Below, piece by piece: positions 29,038 through 35,200 of a stretch of 35,200 nt of DNA. Below the pieces are notes generated by a model that was not told the origin of the DNA, searched no databases, and saw nothing but the letters and a program-made list of their open reading frames with translations. This DNA is from Aquitalea pelogenes (GTDB taxonomy: Bacteria > Pseudomonadota > Gammaproteobacteria > Burkholderiales > Chromobacteriaceae), in NCBI RefSeq assembly GCF_001515305.1, contig NZ_LNQV01000043.1:1-35200 (forward strand). The letters are read 5' to 3'. Made by a program: the position numbers and the translations under genes. Numbering within the stretch: position 1 is the stretch's first letter; each line of letters starts with the position of its first letter.

Positions 29038-31185
29038 TTACTGCTGGGTCTTCAGACCAAAGGAGTCGGCGGTTTCGCGCGCAACCTTGGATTCGTCTTC
29101 CAGCAGCGCCTTGATGGACAGGCGGATACGACCGCGATCATCCATTTCAATGGCCTTGACCTTCACAACCTGGCCTTCTTTCAGGTAGTCGGACACATTC
29201 TTGATGCGCTCGTTGGCGATCTGGGAAATGTGTACCAGACCATCCTTGCCCGGCAGGATGGAAACGATGGCACCGACGTTGTTGTCGAGGATCTTCACTA
29301 CAGTACCTTCGTAGATCTTGCCCACTTCAACTTCAACGGTGATTTCTTCAATACGCTTCTTGGCAGCCTCGGCGCCTTCACCGGAGATGGAGGCGATGGT
29401 GATGGTGCCATCTTCCTCGATATTGATCTCGGTGCCGGTGTCCTTGGTGATGGAGCGGATGGTTTCGCCGCCCTTGCCGATCACGTCACGGATTTTCTCC
29501 GGATTGATCTTCATCACGTACAGACGCGGAGCGTGGGCGGACAGCTCTTGCGGGCCTTCCACGGCTTCCTTCATCAGGCCCAGGATGTGCTGGCGGCCTT
29601 CCTTGGCTTGTGCCAGGGCAACCTGCATGATTTCCTTGGTGATGCCCTGGATCTTGATGTCCATCTGCAGGGCGGTAATGCCTTCGGCAGTACCGGCTAC
29701 CTTGAAGTCCATGTCGCCCAGGTGATCTTCATCACCCAGGATGTCGGTCAGCACGGCAAAACGGTTGCCTTCCAGGATCAGACCCATGGCGATACCGGCA
29801 ACGTGGGCCTTCAGCGGCACACCGGCGGACAGCAGCGACAGGCAGCCACCGCAAACCGAAGCCATGGAGGAAGAACCGTTGGATTCGGTGATTTCCGAAA
29901 CCACACGCATGGAGTAACCGAATTCGGATTCCGGCGGCAGTACGGCAACCAGGGCACGCTTGGCCAGACGACCGTGGCCGATTTCACGACGCTTCGGCGG
30001 GCCCATGCGGCCGGCTTCACCGGTGGAGTACGGCGGGAAGTTGTAATGCAGCATGAAGCGTTCGGTGTATTCACCGGCCAGCGCGTCGATGATCTGCTCG
30101 TCCTGCTTGGTGCCCAGCGTGGTTACCACCAGGCCCTGGGTTTCGCCACGGGTAAACAGGGCGGAACCGTGGGTGCGCGGCAGCACGTTGCTGCGGATGC
30201 TGATCGGGCGCACGGTGCGGGTGTCGCGACCGTCGATACGCGGTTCGCCAGCCAGAATCTGGCCACGGACGATTTCAGCTTCCAGACCCTTGAAGATGCC
30301 CTTGATTTCGTTGGCCAGCAGGGTGTCGGTATCTTCGTTGATCAGCGCAGCCTTGACGTCGGCCCAGGCTTCGTTGATGGCAACGGTGCGGGCTTGCTTC
30401 TGGCGCAGGCGGAAAGCATCAGCCAGCTTGGCACCGGCAATGCCGCGTACCTGGGCGATCAGCTCTTCGTTCTTGGCCGGAGCAGTCCAGTCGAACATCA
30501 CCGGGTTCACTTCGTCAGCCAGTTCGTTGATGGCCTTGATGGCGGCTTGCATCTGGTCGTGACCAAATACCACGGCACCCAGCATCACGGCTTCGGACAG
30601 TTCCTTGGCTTCGGACTCGACCATCAGCACGGCACGCTCGGTACCGGCAACCACCAGATCCATTTCGGAAGTGGCCAGTTCGGTCTTGGTCGGGTTCAGG
30701 ATGTATTCGCCATTGGCGTAACCCACACGGGCAGCACCAATCGGGCCGGCAAACGGCAGGCCGGAGATGGCCAGCGCAGCGGAAGCACCGATCATGGCCG
30801 GGATGTCGGAATCCACTTCCGGATTCAGCGACAGCACGGTAGCCACGATCTGTACGTCGTGGTAGAAGCCTTCCGGGAACAGCGGGCGGATCGGACGGTC
30901 GATCAGGCGGCTGGTCAGCACTTCCTTCTCGGACTGCTTGCCTTCGCGCTTGAAGAAGCCACCCGGGATTTTACCGGCAGCGTAGGTACGCTCGAGATAG
31001 TCTACGGTCAGCGGGAAGAAATCCTGGCCCGGCTTGACATTTTTGCCGCCGACAACGGCGACTAGAACCACGGTTTCATCAACAGAAACAATAACGGAGC
31101 CGGAAGCCTGGCGCGCTACTTCGCCGGTTTCCAGGGTAACGGTCTGGTTACCATACTGAAACGTTTTGGTAATTTTATTGAACAC
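29038..31185 (-). CDS. pnp: Polyribonucleotide nucleotidyltransferase (PNPase)
   Basis: A 715-residue phosphorolytic 3'-5' exoribonuclease, a core part of RNA decay. Two RNase PH-like domains are present. The second carries the catalytic acidic block [17 protein letters not shown], and the first has [19 protein letters not shown]. The KH domain ([15 protein letters not shown]) and the C-terminal S1 domain ([11 protein letters not shown] through GLVHISQI) complete the architecture. The frame is open to 31230, but GTG 31185 ([16 protein letters not shown]) matches the family start and has a GGGA ribosome site. It is downstream of rpsO, as in most proteobacteria, after a strong hairpin. Confidence 0.97.
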   Translation of the reverse strand: MFNKITKTFQYGNQTVTLETGEVARQASGSVIVSVDETVVLVAVVGGKNVKPGQDFFPLTVDYLERTYAAGKIPGGFFKREGKQSEKEVLTSRLIDRPIRPLFPEGFYHDVQIVATVLSLNPEVDSDIPAMIGASAALAISGLPFAGPIGAARVGYANGEYILNPTKTELATSEMDLVVAGTERAVLMVESEAKELSEAVMLGAVVFGHDQMQAAIKAINELADEVNPVMFDWTAPAKNEELIAQVRGIAGAKLADAFRLRQKQARTVAINEAWADVKAALINEDTDTLLANEIKGIFKGLEAEIVRGQILAGEPRIDGRDTRTVRPISIRSNVLPRTHGSALFTRGETQGLVVTTLGTKQDEQIIDALAGEYTERFMLHYNFPPYSTGEAGRMGPPKRREIGHGRLAKRALVAVLPPESEFGYSMRVVSEITESNGSSSMASVCGGCLSLLSAGVPLKAHVAGIAMGLILEGNRFAVLTDILGDEDHLGDMDFKVAGTAEGITALQMDIKIQGITKEIMQVALAQAKEGRQHILGLMKEAVEGPQELSAHAPRLYVMKINPEKIRDVIGKGGETIRSITKDTGTEINIEEDGTITIASISGEGAEAAKKRIEEITVEVEVGKIYEGTVVKILDNNVGAIVSILPGKDGLVHISQIANERIKNVSDYLKEGQVVKVKAIEMDDRGRIRLSIKALLEDESKVARETADSFGLKTQQ

Positions 31186-31322
31186 AGGGCATCCCTTAGT
31201 CAAAATTGTTTTTTCAAGCTGAAAACACAACGGGAACCCCTAAAAATTCGGACCGGTTTCGATCAAAATTTCTAGAGGCTCCCCCCGTTGTCACAGTAAT
31301 ACAGCGTGCTTGAAGGCCAGCG

Positions 31323-31355
31323 TGAAAAAGTCGCAGACTCGCTGCGACTTTTTCA
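31323..31355 (-). terminator. rpsO-pnp intergenic hairpin terminator
   Basis: TGAAAAAGTCGCAG (31323-31336) and CTGCGACTTTTTCA (31342-31355) form a perfect 14-bp stem with a 5-nt loop. The T5 lies on the minus strand. It would end most rpsO transcripts; read-through would feed pnp. It also offers the double-stranded type of site cut by RNase III in the E. coli rpsO-pnp leader. Confidence 0.88.
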
Positions 31356-31367
31356 AACCTGAACCAA

Positions 31368-31637
31368 TTACTTGCGCAGACCCAGACGGGCAATCAGAGC
31401 GCGGTAGCTGTCAGCATCGGTACGCTTGAGGTAGTCAAGCAGGCGACGACGACGGCTCACCATCTTCAGCAGACCACGACGGCTGTGGTGATCCTTGGTG
31501 TTGGCTTTGAAGTGCGGGGTCAGATCGTTGATACGAGCGGTCAGCAGTGCGATTTGCACTTCGGACGAACCGGTATCGCCTTCCTTGTGCTGGAAGCTTT
31601 TAACGATGTCTGCTTTTTGGGCGGCGGTCATTGCCAT
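31368..31637 (-). CDS. rpsO: 30S ribosomal protein S15
   Basis: This 89-residue primary 16S rRNA-binding protein starts [15 protein letters not shown] and shows the S15 signatures [16 protein letters not shown] and [19 protein letters not shown], with the usual [12 protein letters not shown] end. The frame is open to a TTG at 31652, but that TTG overlaps the GGAG ribosome site; ATG 31637 is the proper start. It lies between truB and pnp. S15 commonly represses its own mRNA through a leader structure, and the gap upstream can fold (see the leader entry). Confidence 0.97.
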   Translation of the reverse strand: MAMTAAQKADIVKSFQHKEGDTGSSEVQIALLTARINDLTPHFKANTKDHHSRRGLLKMVSRRRRLLDYLKRTDADSYRALIARLGLRK

Positions 31638-31661
31638 TTTGGGTAACTCCAAATCAGGTAA

Positions 31662-31715
31662 GGATCTTGCGATCCGACAAGTGCAGCGAGCCGGTTTCCC
31701 AACCCATCCGCACTT
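31662..31715 (-). promoter_or_regulatory. rpsO: Structured rpsO leader, possible S15 autoregulatory site
   Basis: In the 80-bp truB-rpsO gap, AAGTGC (31679-31684) pairs with GCACTT (31710-31715). These enclose GGTT/AACC (31693-31696 with 31701-31704). GGATC/GATCC (31662-31675) forms a second small hairpin next to the ribosome site. S15 binds its own leader in several bacteria, so a regulatory role is plausible but unproven here. Confidence 0.35.
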
Positions 31716-31717
31716 CG

Positions 31718-32641
31718 CTAGCAGGCTGCCTGTTTGACAGCCAGGAGTCTGATCGGGTGCAGCATGTCATCATCCCGCAACTCGGCCAGACCCAGAAACT
31801 CCGCATCCACATCGCTGTAAACACGAAAGCGCGTCATTCTCGCACACTCGCCGACAAAACGCACGGCCTGTCCGTGAATAAAACGCCCGACGCTGGCCGC
31901 ATCCAGCGTATGCGACGGAAAGTGTTGCACCAATACGTCGACCGGCAACAGCAGCGCTTCGCGACCAGCCATATCCAGCGCTTCCACATCGGCCAGCGTG
32001 TGCGCCTCGGACAGCTGGAAACCACCAGTCGTGGTACGACGCAAACCGGTCAGGTGCGCTGCACAATCCAGCGCAATGGCAATGTCTTCGGCCAGCGTGC
32101 GGATATAGGTACCCTTGCTGCACAGCACGTCGATTACCGCCTCCACGCCATCAAAGCTGACCAGCTGGAGCGAATGGATGGTGATCTGGCGTGCTTCGCG
32201 ATGGATTTCGATACCTTCGCGGGCATATTCGTACAAGGGCTTGCCCTGGTGCTTGAGCGCTGAATACATCGGCGGCACCTGGCTGATCTCGCCGACAAAC
32301 TGCTGCATCACTTGCAGCAGGCTGGCTTCATCAAAGGCAATCGGGCACTCGCGCACCACTTCACCTTCGATGTCCCCCGTACTGGTGGCGGCACCAAAAC
32401 GTACGGTGGCGCGATAGCCCTTGTCGGCATCCAGCAGATAGGAGGAAAACTTGGTGGCCTCCCCCAGGCACATCGGCAACAGGCCGGTGGCCAGCGGGTC
32501 CAGCACGCCGGTATGCCCTGCCTTGGCGGCATTAAGCAACCAGCGCGCCTTTTGCAGCGCGTTGTTGCTGGAAATATCGTAGGGCTTGTCGATCAGCAGC
32601 ACGCCATCAATCTGGCGGCGGTTGCTGCGCGGCTTGCTCAT
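31718..32641 (-). CDS. truB: tRNA pseudouridine-55 synthase TruB
   Basis: A 307-residue enzyme that makes pseudouridine 55 in the T loop of tRNAs. The catalytic aspartate is D48 in [15 protein letters not shown]. Other TruB blocks are [53 protein letters not shown] and [15 protein letters not shown]. The C-terminal part (from about residue 250) is PUA-like. Its ATG overlaps the rbfA stop by 4 bp (ATGA), so the two are coupled. It lies in the usual infB-rbfA-truB-rpsO order. Confidence 0.97.
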   Translation of the reverse strand: MSKPRSNRRQIDGVLLIDKPYDISSNNALQKARWLLNAAKAGHTGVLDPLATGLLPMCLGEATKFSSYLLDADKGYRATVRFGAATSTGDIEGEVVRECPIAFDEASLLQVMQQFVGEISQVPPMYSALKHQGKPLYEYAREGIEIHREARQITIHSLQLVSFDGVEAVIDVLCSKGTYIRTLAEDIAIALDCAAHLTGLRRTTTGGFQLSEAHTLADVEALDMAGREALLLPVDVLVQHFPSHTLDAASVGRFIHGQAVRFVGECARMTRFRVYSDVDAEFLGLAELRDDDMLHPIRLLAVKQAAC

Positions 32642-33060
32642 TCGGCGCTACCTTCTTCATCTGCGGCCGGAGCAGCAGCATCGACCTGACCGAATTTTTC
32701 CGCGTCTTCCTTAGCTACCTGGTTGATCAGGCTGGTCATGTGCATGCCGCGCGATACCGATTCGTCGTAGACAAAGTGCAGTTGCGGCGTGGTGAACATC
32801 TTGATGCTGCGGCCCAGTTCGGAACGCAGGTAACCGGCGGAGTGCTCCAGCGCTTCCTGGCTGACTTCGCGGGTCTTTTCGTCCATCACGGTGTAAAACA
32901 CCTTGGCGTGGGAATAGTCACGCGTCACTTGCACGGCGGTAATGGTGATCCAGCCGGCACGCGGGTCTTTCAGACCGGTACGTACCAGTTCGGCCAGCTC
33001 GCGCTGAATCTGTTCAGCAATGCGGTCGGCGCGGGAGAAACCTTTTCTGGCTTTGGCCAT
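32638..33060 (-). CDS. rbfA: Ribosome-binding factor A
   Basis: This 140-residue KH-like small-subunit maturation factor acts late in 30S assembly and in cold adaptation. Family blocks are RADRIAEQIQRELAEL, DPRAGWITITAVQVTRDYSHAKVF, LRSELGRSIKMFTTPQLHF and YDESVSRGMHMTSLI. The end is an acidic Ala-rich tail. Of two in-frame ATGs (33069 and 33060), 33060 (MAKARKGFSR) has AGGA nine bases upstream and is the usual start. It overlaps truB by 4 bp. The gap to infB contains two hairpins. Confidence 0.96.
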   Translation of the reverse strand: MAKARKGFSRADRIAEQIQRELAELVRTGLKDPRAGWITITAVQVTRDYSHAKVFYTVMDEKTREVSQEALEHSAGYLRSELGRSIKMFTTPQLHFVYDESVSRGMHMTSLINQVAKEDAEKFGQVDAAAPAADEEGSAE

Positions 33061-33096
33061 GATTTCCATCCTGTAGTCATGAAAGCGGCCAACGGA

Positions 33097-33116
33097 TAGT
33101 CGGATGTATCCGACTA
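33097..33116 (-). other. Short perfect hairpin upstream of rbfA
   Basis: TAGTCGGAT (33097-33105) and ATCCGACTA (33108-33116) are perfect inverted arms with two bases between. It lies 36 bp before the rbfA start and may affect translation or processing of the infB-rbfA message. Confidence 0.4.
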
Positions 33117-33137
33117 GCAGTCAGCCGCCTTGAATGC

Positions 33138-33180
33138 AAAAGGCGAGCGCCGGCAAGCCATGGCTTGCACTGCACTCGCC
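33138..33180 (-). terminator. Terminator-like hairpin between infB and rbfA
   Basis: GGCGAG (33142-33147) pairs with CTCGCC (33175-33180). Between them is a perfect 16-bp palindrome, GCAAGCCATGGCTTGC (33153-33168). On the minus strand the structure is followed by TTTT. It starts 14 bp after the infB stop, and probably acts as a partial terminator or processing site within the operon. Confidence 0.6.
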
Positions 33181-33193
33181 GGGAAAGTGCCGC

Positions 33194-35200
33194 TTACAGC
33201 GAGCGGGCCACTTCCACGATTTCGAACACTTCCAGCTGGTCGCCTTCCTGGATGTCGTTGAAGTTCTTCAGCATCAGACCACATTCGTAGCCCTGCTTCA
33301 CTTCCTTCACGTCGTCCTTGAAGCGCTTGAGCGAGTCCAGTTCGCCGGTGTGCACCACCACGTGGTTGCGGATCAGGCGGATCGAAGCGGTACGCTTGAT
33401 CAGACCGTCGGTCACCATACAACCAGCAATGTTGCCAACCTTGGAGACCGGGATCACCTGACGGATCTCGACGGTACCCAGGATCTGTTCCTTCTTCTCC
33501 GGAGCCAGCATGCCGGACAAGGCTGCTTTCACTTCGTCCACGGCATCGTAAATGATGCTGTAGTAACGGATGTCCACGCCTTCGTTTTCGGCCAGCTTGC
33601 GCGCTGCGGCATCGGAACGGGTGTTGAAGCCGATCACGATGGCCTTGGAAGCGATCGCCAGGTTGATGTCCGATTCCGAGATACCACCCACGCCGGAGTG
33701 CAGGATGCTGACGCGCACTTCGTCGGTGGACAGCTTCTGCAGGCTGCCAGCCAGAGCTTCGTAGGAACCCTGTACGTCGGCCTTGATGATGATGGACAAG
33801 GTTTGCACCTCGCCACTGCCATCAGCCATCTGGGCGAACATGTTTTCCAGCTTGGCGGCTTGCTGCTTGGCCAGGCGTACGTCACGGAACTTGCCGGCAC
33901 GGAACAGGGCGATTTCACGCGCCTTGCGCTCGTCGGTCAGCACCATGGCGTCTTCACCGGCTTGCGGTACGTCGGACAGACCCAGGATTTCCACCGGGAT
34001 GGCAGGGCCGGCACTTTCGATGGCCTTGCCGTTTTCGTCGATCATGGCGCGAACGCGACCGAATGCCGTACCAGCCAGTACCACATCGCCCTTCTTCAGG
34101 GTGCCGGACTGAACCAGCAGCGTGGCAACCGGGCCACGACCCTTGTCCAGACGGGCTTCCACGATGATACCCTTGGCCGGAGCGTCAACCGGAGCGGTCA
34201 GCTCCAGTACTTCAGCCTGCAGCAGGATGGCTTCCAGCAGCGCGTCGATATTGGTGCCCTGCTTGGCAGACACTTCGACGAACTGGGTGTCGCCACCCCA
34301 ATCTTCCGGCACCACTTCGTGGGATACCAGTTCCTGGCGGATGCGCTCTGCGTTGGCACCCATCTTGTCGATCTTGTTGACCGCCACCACCATCGGCACC
34401 TTGGCAGCCTTGGCATGGTGAATGGCTTCAATGGTTTGCGGCATCACGCCGTCGTCGGCAGCCACCACCAGCACCACGATGTCTGTCGCCTTGGCACCAC
34501 GGGCACGCATGGCGGTAAACGCTTCGTGACCCGGGGTATCCAGGAAGGTGATCATGCCGCGCGGGGTTTCCACGTGGTAGGCACCGATGTGCTGGGTAAT
34601 ACCACCGGCTTCGCCCGCGGCCACTTTGGCGCGACGGATGTAGTCCAGCAGCGAGGTTTTACCATGGTCGACGTGACCCATCACGGTGACGACCGGCGGA
34701 CGCGGCAGTACTGCCACTTCCACTTCTTCGCCTTCCGGTTTTTCCAGGTAGGCTTCCGGATCATCCGCCTGTGCCGCGCGCGGCTTGTGGCCCATTTCTT
34801 CCACCACGATCATGGCGGTTTCCTGGTCCAGCACCTGGTTGATGGTCACCATCATGCCCATCTTCATCAGGACCTTGATCACCTCGACGCCCTTGACGGC
34901 CATGCGGTGAGCCAGATCGGCCACGGAGATGGTTTCCGGTACCAGCACGTCATGCACGATGGGCTCGGTCGGAGCCTGGAAGGCATGCTGGTTGTTTTGC
35001 TTGTGCTTGCCCTTGCCGCCGCGGGATTTCCAGTCATTACCGGCATCGCCGCCCTTGGTCTTGAGACCACGGCCACCCTTCTTGCCTTCTTCCCAGCGCT
35101 CGTTGCCTTTCTTGGCGCCGCCGCCCTTCTTGGCATCCGGACGACCGGCTACGGTTGCCGGTACCACCGGGGCTCCCGGTGCAGCGGCAGCAGCCGGACG
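33194..35200 (-). CDS. infB: Translation initiation factor IF-2 (N-terminus beyond the window)
   Basis: The C-terminal 668 residues of IF-2, the GTPase that brings initiator tRNA to the 30S subunit. The frame is open to the right edge, so the start and much of the N-terminal domain lie outside. Visible are the Ala/Pro/Lys/Gly-rich linker, the IF2_N subdomain ([20 protein letters not shown]), and the G domain with G1 [15 protein letters not shown]3 [15 protein letters not shown] and G4 VNKIDKMGA. Domains II-IV run to the end, [15 protein letters not shown]. It is the most upstream visible gene of the infB-rbfA-truB-rpsO-pnp cluster. Confidence 0.97.
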   Translation of the reverse strand, partial: RPAAAAAPGAPVVPATVAGRPDAKKGGGAKKGNERWEEGKKGGRGLKTKGGDAGNDWKSRGGKGKHKQNNQHAFQAPTEPIVHDVLVPETISVADLAHRMAVKGVEVIKVLMKMGMMVTINQVLDQETAMIVVEEMGHKPRAAQADDPEAYLEKPEGEEVEVAVLPRPPVVTVMGHVDHGKTSLLDYIRRAKVAAGEAGGITQHIGAYHVETPRGMITFLDTPGHEAFTAMRARGAKATDIVVLVVAADDGVMPQTIEAIHHAKAAKVPMVVAVNKIDKMGANAERIRQELVSHEVVPEDWGGDTQFVEVSAKQGTNIDALLEAILLQAEVLELTAPVDAPAKGIIVEARLDKGRGPVATLLVQSGTLKKGDVVLAGTAFGRVRAMIDENGKAIESAGPAIPVEILGLSDVPQAGEDAMVLTDERKAREIALFRAGKFRDVRLAKQQAAKLENMFAQMADGSGEVQTLSIIIKADVQGSYEALAGSLQKLSTDEVRVSILHSGVGGISESDINLAIASKAIVIGFNTRSDAAARKLAENEGVDIRYYSIIYDAVDEVKAALSGMLAPEKKEQILGTVEIRQVIPVSKVGNIAGCMVTDGLIKRTASIRLIRNHVVVHTGELDSLKRFKDDVKEVKQGYECGLMLKNFNDIQEGDQLEVFEIVEVARSL

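Noticed and set aside
29020-31065. 681-residue plus-strand open frame opposite pnp
   Set aside because: Mirror of pnp codon bias. No recognisable motif, and it lies over a certain essential gene.
33114-33422. Small minus-strand frame between infB and rbfA
   Set aside because: Mostly inside infB in another frame; low-complexity Arg/Gly composition; it crosses the terminator-like hairpin.

Overview
The window reads as a GC-rich Gram-negative chromosome, most likely a betaproteobacterium of the Neisseriales/Chromobacteriaceae type. That assignment rests on the overall look of the proteins and the infB-rbfA-truB-rpsO-pnp order, not on a marker search. It is mostly core and catabolic chromosome. 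I see no prophage, intact transposase gene, CRISPR array, tRNA or rRNA.

Layout: (1) 1-1740 holds a broken small methyltransferase gene and an alpha/beta hydrolase, both minus. (2) 1905-6603, plus: dsbD (periplasmic thiol reduction), a membrane-free chemoreceptor with a C-terminal sensory domain, and an AI-2E-family exporter. Clear terminators lie at 5445 and 6633. (3) 6677-15335 is a branched-chain amino acid (mainly valine, partly isoleucine) degradation locus. A LiuR-like MerR regulator and a thiolase run on the minus strand. Divergent from them are hydroxyacyl-CoA dehydrogenase, mmsA, acyl-CoA dehydrogenase, enoyl-CoA hydratase, 3-hydroxyisobutyryl-CoA hydrolase and mmsB. An almost perfect ACGT-rich palindrome between the two arms is the probable LiuR operator. 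(4) 15504-16595: an orphan PotF-like polyamine-binding protein. (5) 16659-21762, minus: livHMGF, a branched-chain amino acid ABC transporter without its binding protein, followed by ydcF-like and cinA-like genes. (6) 22480-28668, minus: the arginine succinyltransferase operon astC-aruF-aruG-astD-astB; astE is not next to it. (7) 29038-35200, minus: the infB-rbfA-truB-rpsO-pnp translation/RNA-decay cluster, with infB cut by the window edge.

Functionally, Liv imports Leu/Ile/Val. The degradation arm takes isobutyryl-CoA through methacrylyl-CoA, 3-hydroxyisobutyryl-CoA, 3-hydroxyisobutyrate and methylmalonate semialdehyde to propionyl-CoA. The hydroxyacyl-CoA dehydrogenase and thiolase could finish isoleucine. 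The Ast operon turns arginine into succinylglutamate.

Three genes (methyltransferase, mmsA, mmsB) are each broken by what looks like a single missing G or C. Their reading frames are otherwise intact, so base-calling errors are as likely as real mutations. If real, the last two steps of valine degradation are both lost. No clearly novel system is visible. The most useful leads are the frameshift pattern, the LiuR-type operator, a 102-bp palindromic element inside the valine operon, and several structured intergenic regions.
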